Shown in pieces: positions 9,558 through 18,890 of a DNA stretch of 64,000 nucleotides. The translations under genes were made by a program, and so were the position numbers. The notes under the pieces are model-generated. The model searched no databases, was not told the origin of the DNA, and saw only the letters and a list, made by a program, of their open reading frames with translations. This stretch comes from Acinetobacter venetianus RAG-1 = CIP 110063 (GTDB taxonomy: Bacteria; Pseudomonadota; Gammaproteobacteria; Pseudomonadales; Moraxellaceae). The stretch covers positions 79,576 to 143,575 of the forward strand of contig NZ_KB849556.1 in the NCBI RefSeq assembly GCF_000368585.1. The letters are read 5' to 3'. Every line of letters begins with the position of its first letter. Position 1 is the first letter of the stretch.

Positions 9558-10405
9558 TGAAAGTCATCACTCAAAAAATGCAACAGATACGTTTGCAGAA
9601 ATTAGATAAGTTAAGTGGTTTGGTTCTCGCATTATTAATTTTATGGTTATGTTGGAAACTCGCATCATTATTTTGGTGGGTGATCGCACCACCACAACCG
9701 ATGCAGTTTGATCGAGTGCAATTAGGTTCGCAGCAAGCTCAAGTCCCAAATATTAGTTCTTTTGCTTTATTTAACGAACCTGCAACAACCTCAGCGGATG
9801 ATAATGCCAATTTGGAGTTACAAGGTGTGTTACTTGGTTATCCAAGTTATTTGTCTTCGGCGGTAATTAAGTTAAATGATATTGCAGAGCGCTATCGTGT
9901 AGGCGAAACAGTTGGTTCGACGTCTTATCAGTTGGCTGAGGTCTACTGGGATCATGTAATCTTGAGACAAGGTAATGGCGCAACGCGTGAAGTGAAATTT
10001 AAAGGCTTGGATAAAGGATTGTATCAACCTATTGCGCCAGTATTAGGTGGTACGAATAATGCAGCACCGCCTTCTTCTGCACCTCAGCAAGCTACGCAAA
10101 ATACACCGCAATCTGCTTTAGGTCAGGCCATCCAACAAATGCAGGAAAACCGTGAACAATACCTAAAAAATATGGGTGTGAGCGGTGGTGGTGCAGATGG
10201 CTATGAAATATCAGATCGTACACCAATCAGTTTAAAAAACACTTTGGGTTTACGTTCAGGTGATCGTATTCTATCGATCAACGGTCAAACATTAGGGCAA
10301 GGACTCAGTGACGTACAATTACTAGAGCAAGTGCGTCGTGAAGGACATGCCAAAATAGAAATAAAACGTGGTGATCAAGTGATGACCATACAACAAAGTT
10401 TTTAG
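9557..10405 (+). CDS. gspC: Type II secretion system protein C
   Basis: Bitopic inner-membrane protein that links the inner-membrane platform to the GspD secretin. It has a short cytoplasmic tail and a membrane helix (~residues 20-45). The HR homology region follows (~75-150: LELQGVLLGYPSYLSSAVIK). After a Pro/Gln/Ala linker comes a C-terminal PDZ-like domain (LRSGDRILSINGQTL). Overlap with gspN and close spacing to gspD indicate a single operon. Confidence 0.94.
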   Translation: MKVITQKMQQIRLQKLDKLSGLVLALLILWLCWKLASLFWWVIAPPQPMQFDRVQLGSQQAQVPNISSFALFNEPATTSADDNANLELQGVLLGYPSYLSSAVIKLNDIAERYRVGETVGSTSYQLAEVYWDHVILRQGNGATREVKFKGLDKGLYQPIAPVLGGTNNAAPPSSAPQQATQNTPQSALGQAIQQMQENREQYLKNMGVSGGGADGYEISDRTPISLKNTLGLRSGDRILSINGQTLGQGLSDVQLLEQVRREGHAKIEIKRGDQVMTIQQSF

Positions 10406-10437
10406 TGATGGAACGTCACCACATAAGTTAGGAATAA

Positions 10438-12711
10438 GTGCAGGTTATGGCTTTATTGAATCATCAACGTCCACTTTGGGCATTACTTGCTGCAGCGCCT
10501 TTAGTTGCGACAATCAGTACCAATGTGCAAGCACAGACATGGAAGATTAATCTACGTGATGCGGATTTGACGGCATTTATTAATGAAGTGGCTGACATTA
10601 CGGGTAAAAACTTTGCGGTTGATCCACGCGTACGCGGAAATGTCACGGTTATTTCAAACAAACCTTTAAATAAAGATGAAGTTTATGATCTTTTCTTAGG
10701 TGTGTTGAATGTCAATGGTGTTGTGGCACTCCCTTCTGGAAATACGGTTAAGCTTGTCCCTGACAGCAATGCAAAAAATTCGGGGATTCCATACGATGCG
10801 CGCAGTCGAGCGGGTGGTGATCAAATCGTTACGCGTGTCATTTGGTTAGAGAATACCAATCCGAATGATTTGATTCCTGCATTACGTCCTTTGATGCCAC
10901 AATTTGCACATTTAGCTGCTGTGGCTGGAACTAATGCATTAATTGTTTCAGATCGTGCAACCAATATCTATCAGCTTGAAAGTATTGTGCGTAATCTAGA
11001 CGGCACTGGTCAAAATGATATTGAAGCGATTACTTTGCAATCGAGTCAGGCTGAGGAAATTATTGGCTTATTGGAAACAATGAGTGCAACAGGTGCTTCA
11101 AAAGATTTTATTGGTTCCCGTGTACGTGTGATCGCGGATAACCGTACCAACCGTATTTTGATTAAAGGTGACCCAAACTCACGTAAACGTTTACGCCACA
11201 TGATTGAAATGTTGGATGTTCCTTCGGCTGATCGTTTAGGTGGACTCAAGGTCTTCCGTTTAAAATATGCGAGTGCGAAAAATTTAGCTGAAATTTTACA
11301 AGGCCTAGTAACAGGACAGTCAGTTTCATCGTCATCATCAAATAGTGGCAATTCCTCTTCTAGTAACTCAATTAACAATCTGATTTCGAATAATCAAAAC
11401 TCTAGTTCTTCAACAGGTTCATCATCTTCTATTTCAACACCGTCGATTAATCTAAATGGTGGTTCAAACAACAATCAAAATGGTGGTGTCACAAGCTTTA
11501 ATGGTGGTGGAGTAAGTATTATTGCGGATAGCACTCAAAATGCTTTGGTAGTTAAGGCCGATCCTCAGTTAATGCGAGAAATAGAAGCGGCTATTCAACA
11601 GTTGGATATTCGTCGTCAACAAGTTTTGATTGAGGCTGCAATTATTGAAGTGGCTGGTGATGATGCGGATCAATTAGGGGTTCAATGGGCATTAGGTGAT
11701 ATTAGTAGTGGTGTAGGCCTTATTAATTTTACCAATGTCGGGTCAAGTTTATCTAAGTTAGCTGCGGGTTATCTAACTGGTGGTGCAGCCGGTTTAGGTT
11801 CAGCTGTTGGTGCAGGGTCATCCATTGCGTTAGGTGATTATAAAGAAGGCGCAGATGGTTCGCGTAAATTGTACGGTGCGCTCATCCAAGCGTTAAAAAG
11901 CAATACCAAGTCTAATCTGCTTTCTACACCATCGATTGTAACGATGGATAATGAAGAAGCGTACATTGTTGTTGGTCAAAACGTTCCTTTTGTTACAGGC
12001 TCTGTGACTACGAATAGTACTGGTGTTAACCCTTATACGACTGTTGAGCGTAAAGATGTGGGGGTAACGTTAAAAGTTGTTCCTCATATTGGTGAAGGTG
12101 GATCGGTTCGTTTAGAGGTAGAGCAAGAGGTTTCTGCGGTTCAAGAAAGTCGTGGACAAGCAACTGATTTGGTCACCAGTAAGCGAGCAATTAAAACAGC
12201 AGTTCTAGCAGATCATGGGCAGACCGTTGTGCTTGGCGGTTTGATTTCCGATAATACGGTTCAATCTCGACAAGGTGTTCCAGTTCTTAGTGATATTCCT
12301 TACTTGGGTCGATTATTTAGAGCGGATAGCAAGACGAATGAGAAGCGCAATTTACTTGTCTTTATCCATCCCACCATCGTAGGCGATGCGGATGATGTTC
12401 GACGTATTTCTCAACAACGTTATAATCAACTTTATAGCTTGCAGTTGGCAATGGATAAAAATGGTAACTTTGCAAAATTACCAGAAAATGTGAATGATAT
12501 TTATCGCCAACAACCTGTGGCAGCGAATAGCTCTCCTTATCAGAAAGTTCCAACAGCAACTCAGCAAAATCAATCTGGCGCTGTTTCAACACCTGTAGCG
12601 GAAGATAGACCTGTTGTACAGCAAAAATCAGTTGCGCTTCCTGTAAAGGAAACTGAACGCAGTAAAAATACGGTGACAACAACAACGATTCGCCCAGCAT
12701 CTTCACAGTAG
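10438..12711 (+). CDS. gspD: Type II secretion system secretin
   Basis: Outer-membrane secretin through which folded exoproteins leave the cell. Signal peptide residues 1-~32 end in VQA. The N0 domain (WKINLRDADLTAFINEVA) and N1-N3 domains follow, with a very Ser/Asn/Gly-rich loop (~residues 297-355) inside N3. The C-domain carries the secretin signature (VPVLSDIPYLGRLFR) and a C-terminal Gln/Pro/Thr-rich tail. Total length 757. A GTG start at 10438 and an ATG at 10447 are both possible; the GTG has GGA at suitable spacing. No lipobox is present, so a separate pilotin may be needed. Confidence 0.96.
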   Translation: MQVMALLNHQRPLWALLAAAPLVATISTNVQAQTWKINLRDADLTAFINEVADITGKNFAVDPRVRGNVTVISNKPLNKDEVYDLFLGVLNVNGVVALPSGNTVKLVPDSNAKNSGIPYDARSRAGGDQIVTRVIWLENTNPNDLIPALRPLMPQFAHLAAVAGTNALIVSDRATNIYQLESIVRNLDGTGQNDIEAITLQSSQAEEIIGLLETMSATGASKDFIGSRVRVIADNRTNRILIKGDPNSRKRLRHMIEMLDVPSADRLGGLKVFRLKYASAKNLAEILQGLVTGQSVSSSSSNSGNSSSSNSINNLISNNQNSSSSTGSSSSISTPSINLNGGSNNNQNGGVTSFNGGGVSIIADSTQNALVVKADPQLMREIEAAIQQLDIRRQQVLIEAAIIEVAGDDADQLGVQWALGDISSGVGLINFTNVGSSLSKLAAGYLTGGAAGLGSAVGAGSSIALGDYKEGADGSRKLYGALIQALKSNTKSNLLSTPSIVTMDNEEAYIVVGQNVPFVTGSVTTNSTGVNPYTTVERKDVGVTLKVVPHIGEGGSVRLEVEQEVSAVQESRGQATDLVTSKRAIKTAVLADHGQTVVLGGLISDNTVQSRQGVPVLSDIPYLGRLFRADSKTNEKRNLLVFIHPTIVGDADDVRRISQQRYNQLYSLQLAMDKNGNFAKLPENVNDIYRQQPVAANSSPYQKVPTATQQNQSGAVSTPVAEDRPVVQQKSVALPVKETERSKNTVTTTTIRPASSQ

Positions 12712-12774
12712 ATGCACAGAAGACCTTATGCGACAATGTTACAATTGCAAGAAATTATATAAGGATATGCATCT

Positions 12775-13392
12775 ATGACTTGGAAATTACAAGCCATTAC
12801 AGGTGAATTTACGGGGCAAGAAATTAGTGTTGAACGTGATATGTTGGTTGGGCGCCATCAAGATGCTGATTTGCTGCTGCAATCGGCAGATATATCACGT
12901 CGACATGCTGCATTGTTGCTGAAAGATCAGCAGCTTTGGGTGCAAGATCTGAATTCTTCTAATGGAACATTTATCAATGATCTAAAAATTGAGCAAGAAA
13001 CCGAGTTGAATGATGGTGATATTGTTCAATTCGCAAGTTTTATGTTTTCTGTTCTTGCACCAGTAAGTGTTGCTGATTTACCTGAAATTGAAGCTGAGCC
13101 TGTGTCATCTTCGGCACACGATCAAGGAATGCCAAGCATTGCAGAACGTGCTGCAGAAACCTCGATTACTCGCGATGGTATGCCACAACAAGTGACAATA
13201 CCAAAACCAGCACCAATTCCAGAGGGTGTGGATGTCAAAGTCACTGCGCCTGAGCAACAACCAGTAGTGATTGAAGAGCCTGTTTCTCGTGTTGAACAAG
13301 AAAAAGAACAGCAAAAAAATGCTTCTGTAGGCTTAATTTCAATTATTGTGTTGGTGATTTTAGCTGTGATTGCATGGTTGTTCTTTAAATAA
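12775..13392 (+). CDS. FHA-domain protein with C-terminal membrane anchor
   Basis: The N-terminal forkhead-associated domain (~residues 1-95) keeps the phosphothreonine-binding motifs: GR in LVGRHQDADLLL, SRRHA, and NSSNGTF. A Pro/Glu/Val-rich linker (~100-180) leads to one C-terminal transmembrane helix (~186-203) ending in FFK, so the FHA domain is predicted to face the cytoplasm. It has a good RBS (AAGGAT, 8-nt spacing) 63 bp after gspD. No Ser/Thr kinase gene is nearby. A role with the secretion machinery is suggested only by position. Confidence 0.85.
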   Translation: MTWKLQAITGEFTGQEISVERDMLVGRHQDADLLLQSADISRRHAALLLKDQQLWVQDLNSSNGTFINDLKIEQETELNDGDIVQFASFMFSVLAPVSVADLPEIEAEPVSSSAHDQGMPSIAERAAETSITRDGMPQQVTIPKPAPIPEGVDVKVTAPEQQPVVIEEPVSRVEQEKEQQKNASVGLISIIVLVILAVIAWLFFK

Positions 13393-13413
13393 TCGATCTA
13401 AGCTTTTACAATC

Positions 13414-13446
13414 AAAGGCATGCTATTTGAGCGTGCCTTTTGTTTT
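13414..13446 (+). terminator. Rho-independent terminator after the FHA gene
   Basis: Stem AAAGGCATGC / GCGTGCCTTT (one wobble pair) with an ~8-nt loop and downstream T-rich tract. It ends 12 bp before the gph ATG. Confidence 0.85.
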
Positions 13447-13457
13447 TGAGTGAAAAT

Positions 13458-14150
13458 ATGTCTGTTGCACAGTTACAACATCGCGATCTAATTTTATTTG
13501 ATTTGGATGGAACTCTAGTTGATTCAGCTGCTGATTTATATCGATCAATGAATCTCAGCTTGGAACAACTAGGATGGCCTTTGGTGACTGAATTACAAGT
13601 TCGAGAGTGGGTTGGTAAAGGCGCAGCGAAATTATGCGAAACAGTGCTTGAGCATTTATTTGGTCAAGTTGATGCACAAAAGCAAAAAAAATTACTCGAT
13701 ACTTTCTTGGATGTTTATGCACGTGAACTATGTGTAAATACCACAATTTATGATGGTGTCTTAACTTTCTTGGAGTACTGTCAAAGCCATCGTATTTTAA
13801 TGGCATGTGTAACTAATAAACCTGAACATTTGGCTGTGGGAATCTTAGAAAGCTTAAAGCTCTCTTGTTTTTTTGAAATGGTGGTTGGTGGTGATACTTT
13901 GCCAGAGCGCAAACCACATCCGTTGCCTTTATTACATTGTATGCAGCAGCAAAATGTTGATAAGGCAGGCACATTAATGGTGGGTGATTCCAGTAATGAC
14001 GTGGAAGCGGCTAGACGTGCAGGTATTGATTGTATTGTGGTTAGCTATGGCTATAATCATGGTGAAAACATCTATGATTGTCAGCCACAACAAGTTGTTG
14101 ATAGTTTATTTGAATTGGTTGAAGAAGATCAAATAAGGAGAAAGGCATGA
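13458..14150 (+). CDS. gph: Phosphoglycolate phosphatase (HAD family)
   Basis: Haloacid dehalogenase-family phosphatase, likely dephosphorylating 2-phosphoglycolate produced in repair of oxidised DNA ends. HAD motif I is LFDLDGTLVDS with the Asp nucleophile. The cap domain follows, then motif II (CVTNK), the motif III Lys (ERKPHP) and motif IV (MVGDSSNDVEAARRAG). The ATG at 13458 is used; the frame is open 18 bp upstream through a TTG inside the preceding terminator. The gph-trpE order also occurs in Pseudomonas. The stop overlaps the start of an 11-codon ORF. Confidence 0.93.
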   Translation: MSVAQLQHRDLILFDLDGTLVDSAADLYRSMNLSLEQLGWPLVTELQVREWVGKGAAKLCETVLEHLFGQVDAQKQKKLLDTFLDVYARELCVNTTIYDGVLTFLEYCQSHRILMACVTNKPEHLAVGILESLKLSCFFEMVVGGDTLPERKPHPLPLLHCMQQQNVDKAGTLMVGDSSNDVEAARRAGIDCIVVSYGYNHGENIYDCQPQQVVDSLFELVEEDQIRRKA

Positions 14151-14182
14151 GCTTGGTTATGGTTTTTCGATGGCGAAATTAA
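14147..14182 (+). CDS. Putative 11-codon leader peptide upstream of trpE
   Basis: The mini-ORF MSLVMVFRWRN starts on the ATG that overlaps the gph stop (ATGA) and has one of the best RBSs in the region (AAGGAG, 6-nt spacing). It contains one Trp codon. The segment TATGGTT (14158-14164), inside the ORF, is complementary to AACCATA (14214-14220) just before trpE, so its translation could change pairing near the trpE start. No terminator hairpin is visible in the 48-bp gap, so classical attenuation is not supported. It may be a vestigial leader or a translational coupling device. Confidence 0.35.
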   Translation: MSLVMVFRWRN

Positions 14183-14230
14183 AGCAAGATCGAACGAAAA
14201 CGCAAAGAAACTTAACCATAGAGAATATTC

Positions 14231-15724
14231 ATGACTTCACAAACACAATTCGAACAGCTGAAATCGGCTGGCTTCAATACGATTCCTGTTTATCGCCAGC
14301 GTTTGGCTGATACAGAAACACCACTTTCAGTATTTGCTCGTTTTAAAGAACAGAAACAAGCCTATTTATTTGAATCTGTAGAGGGTGGTGAAAACTGGGC
14401 GCGTTATTCCATGATTGGTTTGGGTGAATCGACCGTTTTTTCATGTAATGCTGGAGTTTTAACGATTCAGCAGGCAGATGGCTCGGTAACAGAAGAGCAC
14501 TGTGCTGACCCGTTTCAGTATATCCGTGAATTTCAAAGCCAGTTTAAAGTACCGACTCAAAAGGAAATTCCAGATTTACCGAGTTTTACTGGTGGTTTGG
14601 TAGGGTATTTGGGCTATGACGCTGTTCGTTATATTGAGCCAAAACTCAAAAATGTTCCAACTGCGGATCCTGTGACACTACCTGATTTATGGTTAATGTT
14701 GTCTCAAACAGTTATCGTATTTGATAATTTAAAAGATACCTTGTTTTTAATTCATCATGCGGATGCTAAACAGCCAAACGCGTATGATCAAGCTCAGACT
14801 AAATTAGATCAACTTGAGCAATTGCTTGCAACCCCAGTGAGTTTACAAGCTAAGCCACATACCAAGCCGAACTTTGAGTCAATTACGGGGCGCGAGAAGT
14901 TTCTTCAGACTGTTGAAAAGGTAAAAGAATACATTCGTGCTGGTGATGTTATGCAAGTTGTGCCAGGTCAACGAATGGTTTCAGACTTTGATGGAGAGGC
15001 TTTGCAGGTTTATCGTGCTTTGCGTCATTTAAATCCATCACCTTATTTATTCCTTGTACAGGGGCAGACCATTACTGATCAAAAGCCTTTTCATATTGTA
15101 GGTTCATCGCCTGAGATTTTATCTCGTTTAGAGAATGGTATTGCAACAGTTCGTCCATTGGCTGGAACACGACCTCGTGGTAAGACCAAAGAAGAAGATC
15201 TTGCTTTAGAGCAAGATTTACTGGCAGACGAAAAAGAAATTGCTGAGCATCTCATGTTGATTGATCTTGGTCGTAATGATGTTGGGCGTGTTTCAAAGAT
15301 TGGTAAGGTTCAAGTAACGGACCGAATGGTGATTGAGCGTTATTCGCATGTCATGCATATTGTGTCAAATGTGCAAGGTGAAGTTCGAGATGATGTTGAT
15401 GCTTTAGATGTATTTAAAGCAACGTTCCCAGCAGGAACACTTTCAGGCGCGCCAAAAATTCGTGCCATGGAAATTATTGACGAAGTTGAACCAGTAAAAC
15501 GTGGCGTATTTGGTGGTGCCGTTGGATATTTGGGCTGGCATGGTGAAATGGATATGTCGATTGCGATTCGAACCTGTGTTATTCGTGAAAATAAAGTCTA
15601 TGTGCAAGCTGGTGCGGGACTGGTTGCTGACTCAAATCCTGAATCAGAGTGGAATGAGACCCAAATAAAAGCTCGTGCAGTGATCAAAGCGGTTGAATTA
15701 TCGTCAAACGGGTTGATTTTATGA
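14231..15724 (+). CDS. trpE: Anthranilate synthase component I
   Basis: Converts chorismate and ammonia (from glutamine via TrpG) to anthranilate, the first step of tryptophan synthesis. The 497-residue protein has the N-terminal regulatory region with LFESVEGGENWARYS (the Trp feedback site region). The chorismate-binding domain carries GDVMQVVPGQR, GSSPEILSR, RPLAGTRPRG, DLGRNDVGRV and FPAGTLSGAPKIRAMEII. trpG is not in the window, consistent with the split trp genes of this group. Confidence 0.97.
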   Translation: MTSQTQFEQLKSAGFNTIPVYRQRLADTETPLSVFARFKEQKQAYLFESVEGGENWARYSMIGLGESTVFSCNAGVLTIQQADGSVTEEHCADPFQYIREFQSQFKVPTQKEIPDLPSFTGGLVGYLGYDAVRYIEPKLKNVPTADPVTLPDLWLMLSQTVIVFDNLKDTLFLIHHADAKQPNAYDQAQTKLDQLEQLLATPVSLQAKPHTKPNFESITGREKFLQTVEKVKEYIRAGDVMQVVPGQRMVSDFDGEALQVYRALRHLNPSPYLFLVQGQTITDQKPFHIVGSSPEILSRLENGIATVRPLAGTRPRGKTKEEDLALEQDLLADEKEIAEHLMLIDLGRNDVGRVSKIGKVQVTDRMVIERYSHVMHIVSNVQGEVRDDVDALDVFKATFPAGTLSGAPKIRAMEIIDEVEPVKRGVFGGAVGYLGWHGEMDMSIAIRTCVIRENKVYVQAGAGLVADSNPESEWNETQIKARAVIKAVELSSNGLIL

Positions 15725-15753
15725 GTTTTTAAGGTTTTTTTTGAAAAAACCAC

Positions 15754-15781
15754 TTGCATCGATTCAGAGTTTTGCTAAACT
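15754..15781 (+). promoter_or_regulatory. Candidate promoter of the tRNA-tuf transcription unit
   Basis: TTGCAT (15754-15759) and TAAACT (15776-15781) with a 16-bp spacer lie about 40 bp upstream of the first tRNA. The promoter is read by eye; the -10 is imperfect. Confidence 0.5.
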
Positions 15782-15823
15782 GCACACCGTTCCGATACGA
15801 AACGTACGAAACGCTAAGAAAGA

Positions 15824-15899
<76 letters not shown>

Positions 15900-15953
15900 T
15901 CTTAAAGTGTAGTGTGTGAGTAGTAAAGGAAAGCGCTGAAATAAGTGCGACGT

Positions 15954-16037
15954 GGTGGGATTCCCGAGCGGCCAAAGGGGGCAGACTGTAACTCTGTTGC
16001 GAAAGCTTCGAAGGTTCGAATCCTTCTCCCACCACCA
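15954..16037 (+). tRNA. tRNA-Tyr (anticodon GTA)
   Basis: 84-nt class II tRNA with a long variable arm. The acceptor stem GGTGGGA/TCCCACC, anticodon loop ACTGTAACT containing GTA, GGTTCGAATCC T-loop and encoded CCA are all visible. Confidence 0.97.
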
Positions 16038-16072
16038 TTAACTTCGAATGAAGTGGTTAATACCAATGTCGT

Positions 16073-16148
16073 GCGGGAGTAACTCAGTTGGTAGAGTGGC
16101 AGCCTTCCAAGCTGCATGTCGCGAGTTCGATCCTCGTCTCCCGCTCCA
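16073..16148 (+). tRNA. tRNA-Gly (anticodon TCC)
   Basis: 76 nt: acceptor GCGGGAG/CTCCCGC, anticodon arm GCAGC-CTTCCAA-GCTGC giving TCC, T-loop GTTCGATCC, encoded CCA. Confidence 0.97.
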
Positions 16149-16161
16149 TCGAAGGATAATC

Positions 16162-16236
<75 letters not shown>

Positions 16237-16275
16237 GATATACAGCTTAGTAGAGTTTTCTACAAAATTTTAAAG

Positions 16276-16300
16276 AAGCAGGCTTTTATAGTCTGCTTTT
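16276..16300 (+). promoter_or_regulatory. Terminator-like hairpin between tRNA-Thr and tuf
   Basis: Stem AAGCAGGC / GTCTGCTT (one wobble) with a TTTTATA loop and a short T-tract, in the 164-bp gap before tuf. It could be an attenuator or a processing site that sets the tRNA to tuf ratio. Confidence 0.5.
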
Positions 16301-16400
16301 CAAGTATTAGGTGTCTAGTTTTTTAGGCAAATGTCGATAAAGAAGGTTTTTCAGGGTTGTTTTTCTCTAAACTGGTGTCGACGTAAACGAGGAAAATCAA

Positions 16401-17591
16401 ATGGCTAAGGCTAAGTTTGAACGTAATAAACCACACGTAAACGTGGGTACAATTGGTCACGTTGACCATGGTAAAACAACTTTAACTGCTGCAATTGCAA
16501 CTATCTGTGCAAAAACTTACGGCGGTGAAGCTAAAGATTACGCAGCTATCGACTCTGCACCAGAAGAAAAAGCACGTGGTATTACAATTAATACTTCACA
16601 CGTAGAATACGATTCTCCAACTCGTCACTACGCTCACGTAGACTGCCCGGGTCACGCCGATTATGTTAAAAACATGATTACTGGTGCTGCTCAGATGGAC
16701 GGCGCGATCCTTGTATGTGCTGCGACTGATGGTCCAATGCCACAAACTCGTGAACACATCCTTCTTTCTCGTCAGGTTGGTGTACCTTACATTCTTGTAT
16801 TCCTTAACAAGTGTGACCTTGTTGATGATGAAGAATTACTTGAATTAGTAGAAATGGAAGTTCGTGAACTTCTTTCTACTTACGACTTCCCAGGTGATGA
16901 CACTCCAGTTATCCGTGGTTCTGCTCTTGCTGCGCTTAATGGTGATGCTGGTCAGTATGGTGAGTCTTCAGTTCTTGCTCTTGTTGAAGCGCTTGACTCT
17001 TACATCCCAGAACCAGAACGTGCTATCGACAAAGCATTCTTAATGCCAATCGAAGACGTATTCTCAATCTCTGGTCGTGGTACTGTAGTAACAGGCCGTG
17101 TAGAGTCTGGTATCGTTAAAGTAGGCGAAGAAGTTGAAATCGTTGGTATCAAAGATACAGTTAAAACAACTGTAACTGGCGTAGAAATGTTCCGTAAACT
17201 TCTTGACGAAGGTCGTGCGGGCGAGAACTGTGGTGTTCTTCTACGTGGTACTAAGCGTGAAGACGTACAACGTGGTCAAGTACTTGCTAAACCAGGTTCA
17301 ATCAAGCCACACACTAAATTCGACGCAGAAGTATATGTACTTTCTAAAGAAGAAGGTGGTCGTCATACTCCATTCCTTAACGGTTACCGTCCACAGTTCT
17401 ACTTCCGTACAACTGACGTAACTGGCGCAATCAAGTTACAAGACGGCGTTGAAATGGTAATGCCAGGTGACAACGTTGAAATGTCAGTAGAATTAATCCA
17501 CCCAATCGCAATGGACCCAGGTCTACGTTTTGCGATCCGTGAAGGTGGTCGTACTGTAGGTGCTGGTGTTGTTGCTAAAGTAACTGCATAA
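16401..17591 (+). CDS. tuf: Elongation factor Tu
   Basis: GTPase that delivers aminoacyl-tRNA to the ribosome. The 396-residue protein shows the GTP-binding G1 GHVDHGKT, G3 DCPGH and G4 NKCD, and ends in the C-terminal beta-barrel domains 2 and 3. Codon use is strongly biased, as expected for a highly expressed gene. Position after the four tRNAs identifies it as the tufB-type copy. Confidence 0.99.
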   Translation: MAKAKFERNKPHVNVGTIGHVDHGKTTLTAAIATICAKTYGGEAKDYAAIDSAPEEKARGITINTSHVEYDSPTRHYAHVDCPGHADYVKNMITGAAQMDGAILVCAATDGPMPQTREHILLSRQVGVPYILVFLNKCDLVDDEELLELVEMEVRELLSTYDFPGDDTPVIRGSALAALNGDAGQYGESSVLALVEALDSYIPEPERAIDKAFLMPIEDVFSISGRGTVVTGRVESGIVKVGEEVEIVGIKDTVKTTVTGVEMFRKLLDEGRAGENCGVLLRGTKREDVQRGQVLAKPGSIKPHTKFDAEVYVLSKEEGGRHTPFLNGYRPQFYFRTTDVTGAIKLQDGVEMVMPGDNVEMSVELIHPIAMDPGLRFAIREGGRTVGAGVVAKVTA

Positions 17592-17611
17592 GCCCGATAC
17601 TGTGTTACACT

Positions 17612-17639
17612 CAAATCGGAAGCTTCGGCTTTCGATTTG
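17612..17639 (+). promoter_or_regulatory. 12-bp hairpin with TTCG tetraloop between tuf and tRNA-Trp
   Basis: Stem from 17612 to 17639 closed by a TTCG loop (17624-17627) with one wobble pair. No adequate T-tract follows, so it is more likely an mRNA 3'-stabilising or processing structure than a full terminator. The tRNA-Trp begins 7 nt later. Confidence 0.6.
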
Positions 17640-17645
17640 CATAAT

Positions 17646-17721
17646 AGGCTAGTAGTTCAATTGGTAGAGCGTCGGTCTCCAAAACCGAATGTTGGGGGTT
17701 CGAGTCCCTCCTGGCCTGCCA
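17646..17721 (+). tRNA. tRNA-Trp (anticodon CCA)
   Basis: 76 nt: acceptor AGGCTAG/CTGGCCT, anticodon arm TCGGT-CTCCAAA-ACCGA giving CCA, T-loop GTTCGAGTC, encoded CCA. A T-run follows immediately. Placement between tuf and secE matches pseudomonads. Confidence 0.97.
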
Positions 17722-17762
17722 CTTTTTTTTTATAAAAAAGCTTAATTCTGGCTGAGTTGTCA

Positions 17763-17768
17763 TATAAT
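17763..17768 (+). promoter_or_regulatory. Candidate -10 element upstream of secE
   Basis: A perfect TATAAT lies 30 bp upstream of the secE ATG. The matching -35 is poor (GCTTAA at 17-bp spacing), so the promoter is tentative. Confidence 0.4.
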
Positions 17769-17797
17769 AAGTCGCGAATTCTACGACGAGTAAAAAA

Positions 17798-18238
17798 ATG
17801 TCGAATGATAAATCGCGTGACGCATTAAGCGACGCGCCAATCCCTCAAAGAAATAATGCTGCGGAAGTTGTAAGTTCAGGTTCTCCACTTGATGCTGTTT
17901 TGTGGTTGATTGCTATAGCTTTATTCATCGGTTCAGCATTGGTAAATCAGCATTTACCAGCCTATTGGGCGCCTGCAAATGATATTTGGGTGCGCATTGG
18001 GGTAATTTTGGCTTGTATCGTCGTCGCTTTAGGTTTATTATACGCCACCCATCAAGGTAAAGGCTTTGTGCGCTTGTTGCAAGATGCACGAATTGAACTG
18101 CGTCGAGTGACTTGGCCTACAAAACAAGAGACGATCACGACATCGTGGCAGGTTCTTTTGGTTGTGGTTGTAGCATCATTAGTGTTGTGGTGCTTCGATT
18201 ACGGGTTAGGTTGGTTTATTAAGTTAATTATCGGGTAA
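17798..18238 (+). CDS. secE: Preprotein translocase subunit SecE
   Basis: Essential SecYEG channel subunit. At 146 residues it is the longer three-helix type. Two N-terminal membrane segments (about residues 31-50 and 63-87) precede the conserved amphipathic helix ([16 protein letters not shown]) and the last transmembrane helix. It is 7 bp before nusG, the standard pairing. Confidence 0.96.
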   Translation: MSNDKSRDALSDAPIPQRNNAAEVVSSGSPLDAVLWLIAIALFIGSALVNQHLPAYWAPANDIWVRIGVILACIVVALGLLYATHQGKGFVRLLQDARIELRRVTWPTKQETITTSWQVLLVVVVASLVLWCFDYGLGWFIKLIIG

Positions 18239-18245
18239 GAGCGCC

Positions 18246-18779
18246 ATGAAACGTTGGTATATTATTCATGCCTATTCAGGTTTTGAAAAACAAGTGATGC
18301 GTTCACTTAATGAACGAATTCAACGTAGCACGGTAGCTGATAGCTTTGGTGAAGTCCTTGTTCCTACTGAAGAAGTAGTAGAAATGAAGGATGGGAAGAA
18401 GCGCAAATCTGAACGTAAATTCTTTCCAGGCTATGTATTAGTCGAAATGGAAATGAATGATGATACTTGGCACATTGTAAAAGAATGTCCAAAGGTTCTA
18501 GGTTTTATTGGTGGAACACCAGAGAAACCAGCACCAATTTCACAGCGTGAAGCAGATGCGATTCTTGCTCGTGTACGTAATACTGGTGAAGCACCTCGTC
18601 CTAAGACGATGTTTGAGCCAGGTGAAGAATTGCTCGTTATTGATGGTCCGTTCACAGACTTTAAAGGGGTCGTGGAGGAAGTGCAATACGATAAGTCACG
18701 TTTAACGTTGACGATTAATGTATTTAATCGACCAACTCAAGTTGAACTCGAATTTCGTCAAGTCGAAAAAACGATTTAA
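18246..18779 (+). CDS. nusG: Transcription termination/antitermination factor NusG
   Basis: Binds RNA polymerase and links it to Rho or the ribosome. The 177-residue protein has the NGN domain starting [14 protein letters not shown], with the [10 protein letters not shown] strand, and a C-terminal KOW domain ([19 protein letters not shown]). Confidence 0.98.
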   Translation: MKRWYIIHAYSGFEKQVMRSLNERIQRSTVADSFGEVLVPTEEVVEMKDGKKRKSERKFFPGYVLVEMEMNDDTWHIVKECPKVLGFIGGTPEKPAPISQREADAILARVRNTGEAPRPKTMFEPGEELLVIDGPFTDFKGVVEEVQYDKSRLTLTINVFNRPTQVELEFRQVEKTI

Positions 18780-18798
18780 TTTGAATTGGTTGAAAAGC

Positions 18799-18840
18799 GC
18801 CCGATTTGATCGGGCATTGTTGTTCTAACACTTCGGTGTT
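18799..18840 (+). promoter_or_regulatory. Two tandem hairpins between nusG and rplK
   Basis: The first stem is GCCCGAT-TTG-ATCGGGC (18799-18815), followed by a T-rich stretch. The second is AACAC-TTCG-GTGTT (18827-18840), followed by TTTAATTTTTT. Together they look like a partial terminator separating secE-nusG from the ribosomal protein genes. Confidence 0.6.
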
Positions 18841-18890
18841 GTTTAATTTTTTGGGGAGCCTAGCGGCGTCTGTACCCAGAGGAAATTTCA

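Noticed and set aside
11325..11510. Ser/Asn-rich tract in gspD that could be taken for a DNA repeat
   Set aside because: The codons are varied and it is an ordinary flexible loop of the secretin, not a tandem nucleotide repeat.
14183..14230. Classical trp attenuator terminator before trpE
   Set aside because: No GC-rich stem followed by T's exists in the gap; only weak complementarities are seen.
15721..15750. Terminator after trpE (GGTTTTTT/AAAAAACC)
   Set aside because: The stem is almost all A-T and too weak to call; read-through or an unrecognised end is equally possible.
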